Below, piece by piece: positions 63,983-64,000 of a stretch of 64,000 nucleotides of DNA. Source of the stretch: Phragmites australis (lineage: Eukaryota; Streptophyta; Magnoliopsida; Poales; Poaceae). Each line of letters begins with the position of its first letter. The stretch's first letter is position 1. The position numbers were made by a program, and so were the translations under genes. Below the pieces are notes generated by a model that did no database searches, was not told where the DNA came from, and saw nothing but the letters and a program-made list of their open reading frames with translations. The DNA is taken from NCBI RefSeq assembly GCF_958298935.1, contig NC_084939.1:3363501-3427500 (forward strand), written 5' to 3'.

Positions 63983-64000
63983 AGAAGCACATTGTACTAA

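Overview
The window is a piece of a grass nuclear genome, probably a panicoid (sorghum, maize or sugarcane relative). The evidence is large retrotransposons nested in one another, CACTA elements whose ends are full of TTTGCCGAGTG-type repeats, hAT and Stowaway elements, a grass-type DUF4220/DUF594 gene, and a CYP51H-like P450, a subfamily known from monocots. There is no bacterial-style organisation.

Genes. (1) A two-exon DUF4220/DUF594 membrane-protein gene (763-4599, +). (2) An apparently intact two-exon CYP51H-like gene (22310-26119, +) with two decayed relatives: an exon fragment at 14640-14905 and a broken copy at about 40840-47720. (3) A seven-exon TIFY-CCT-GATA transcription factor gene (51533-54060, -). 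(4) The last 21 exons of a UBP12/UBP13 (USP7-like) deubiquitinase (55586-62168, -), whose 5' half lies beyond the window. Every exon of genes 3 and 4 was joined by hand; each joint has GT/AG borders and keeps the frame. (5) A tRNA-Arg(CCT)-like sequence at 50990-51063 (-), possibly decayed.

Repeats, left to right. A Ty3/gypsy integrase is split into halves at 5325-5880 and 11845-12145. Between the halves lie a Ty1/copia element that kept only gag and protease, a solo LTR inside that element, and a chimera of plastid rpl23 and atpA. A decayed CACTA element with paired hairpins follows (14906-17076), then a complete non-autonomous CACTA element (19501-21202, TSD TCT). A further CACTA-like element and two Stowaway-like MITEs sit in the CYP51 intron. 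A 10.3 kb Tat-lineage gypsy element lies on the minus strand (26778-37038, TSD ATTTA); it has two RNase H domains and an antisense extra ORF. Next comes a cluster of alternating inverted repeats around an unidentified open frame (39713-40784). A complete 5.0 kb copia element (41087-46089, TSD GGAAC) sits in the promoter of the broken CYP51 copy. Two hAT-type elements with perfect 8-bp TSDs lie at 48264-49362 and 62970-63982.

The single-copy genes lie at the edges and the CYP51 cluster in the middle has been taken apart by transposons. The strongest observations are the CYP51 cluster and how it decayed, the nested split gypsy element, the inverted-repeat cluster with its internal open frame, and a hAT element carrying a 39-nt in-frame minisatellite. 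I found no clear evidence of a wholly new biological system. Coordinates of decayed elements without clear ends are approximate.
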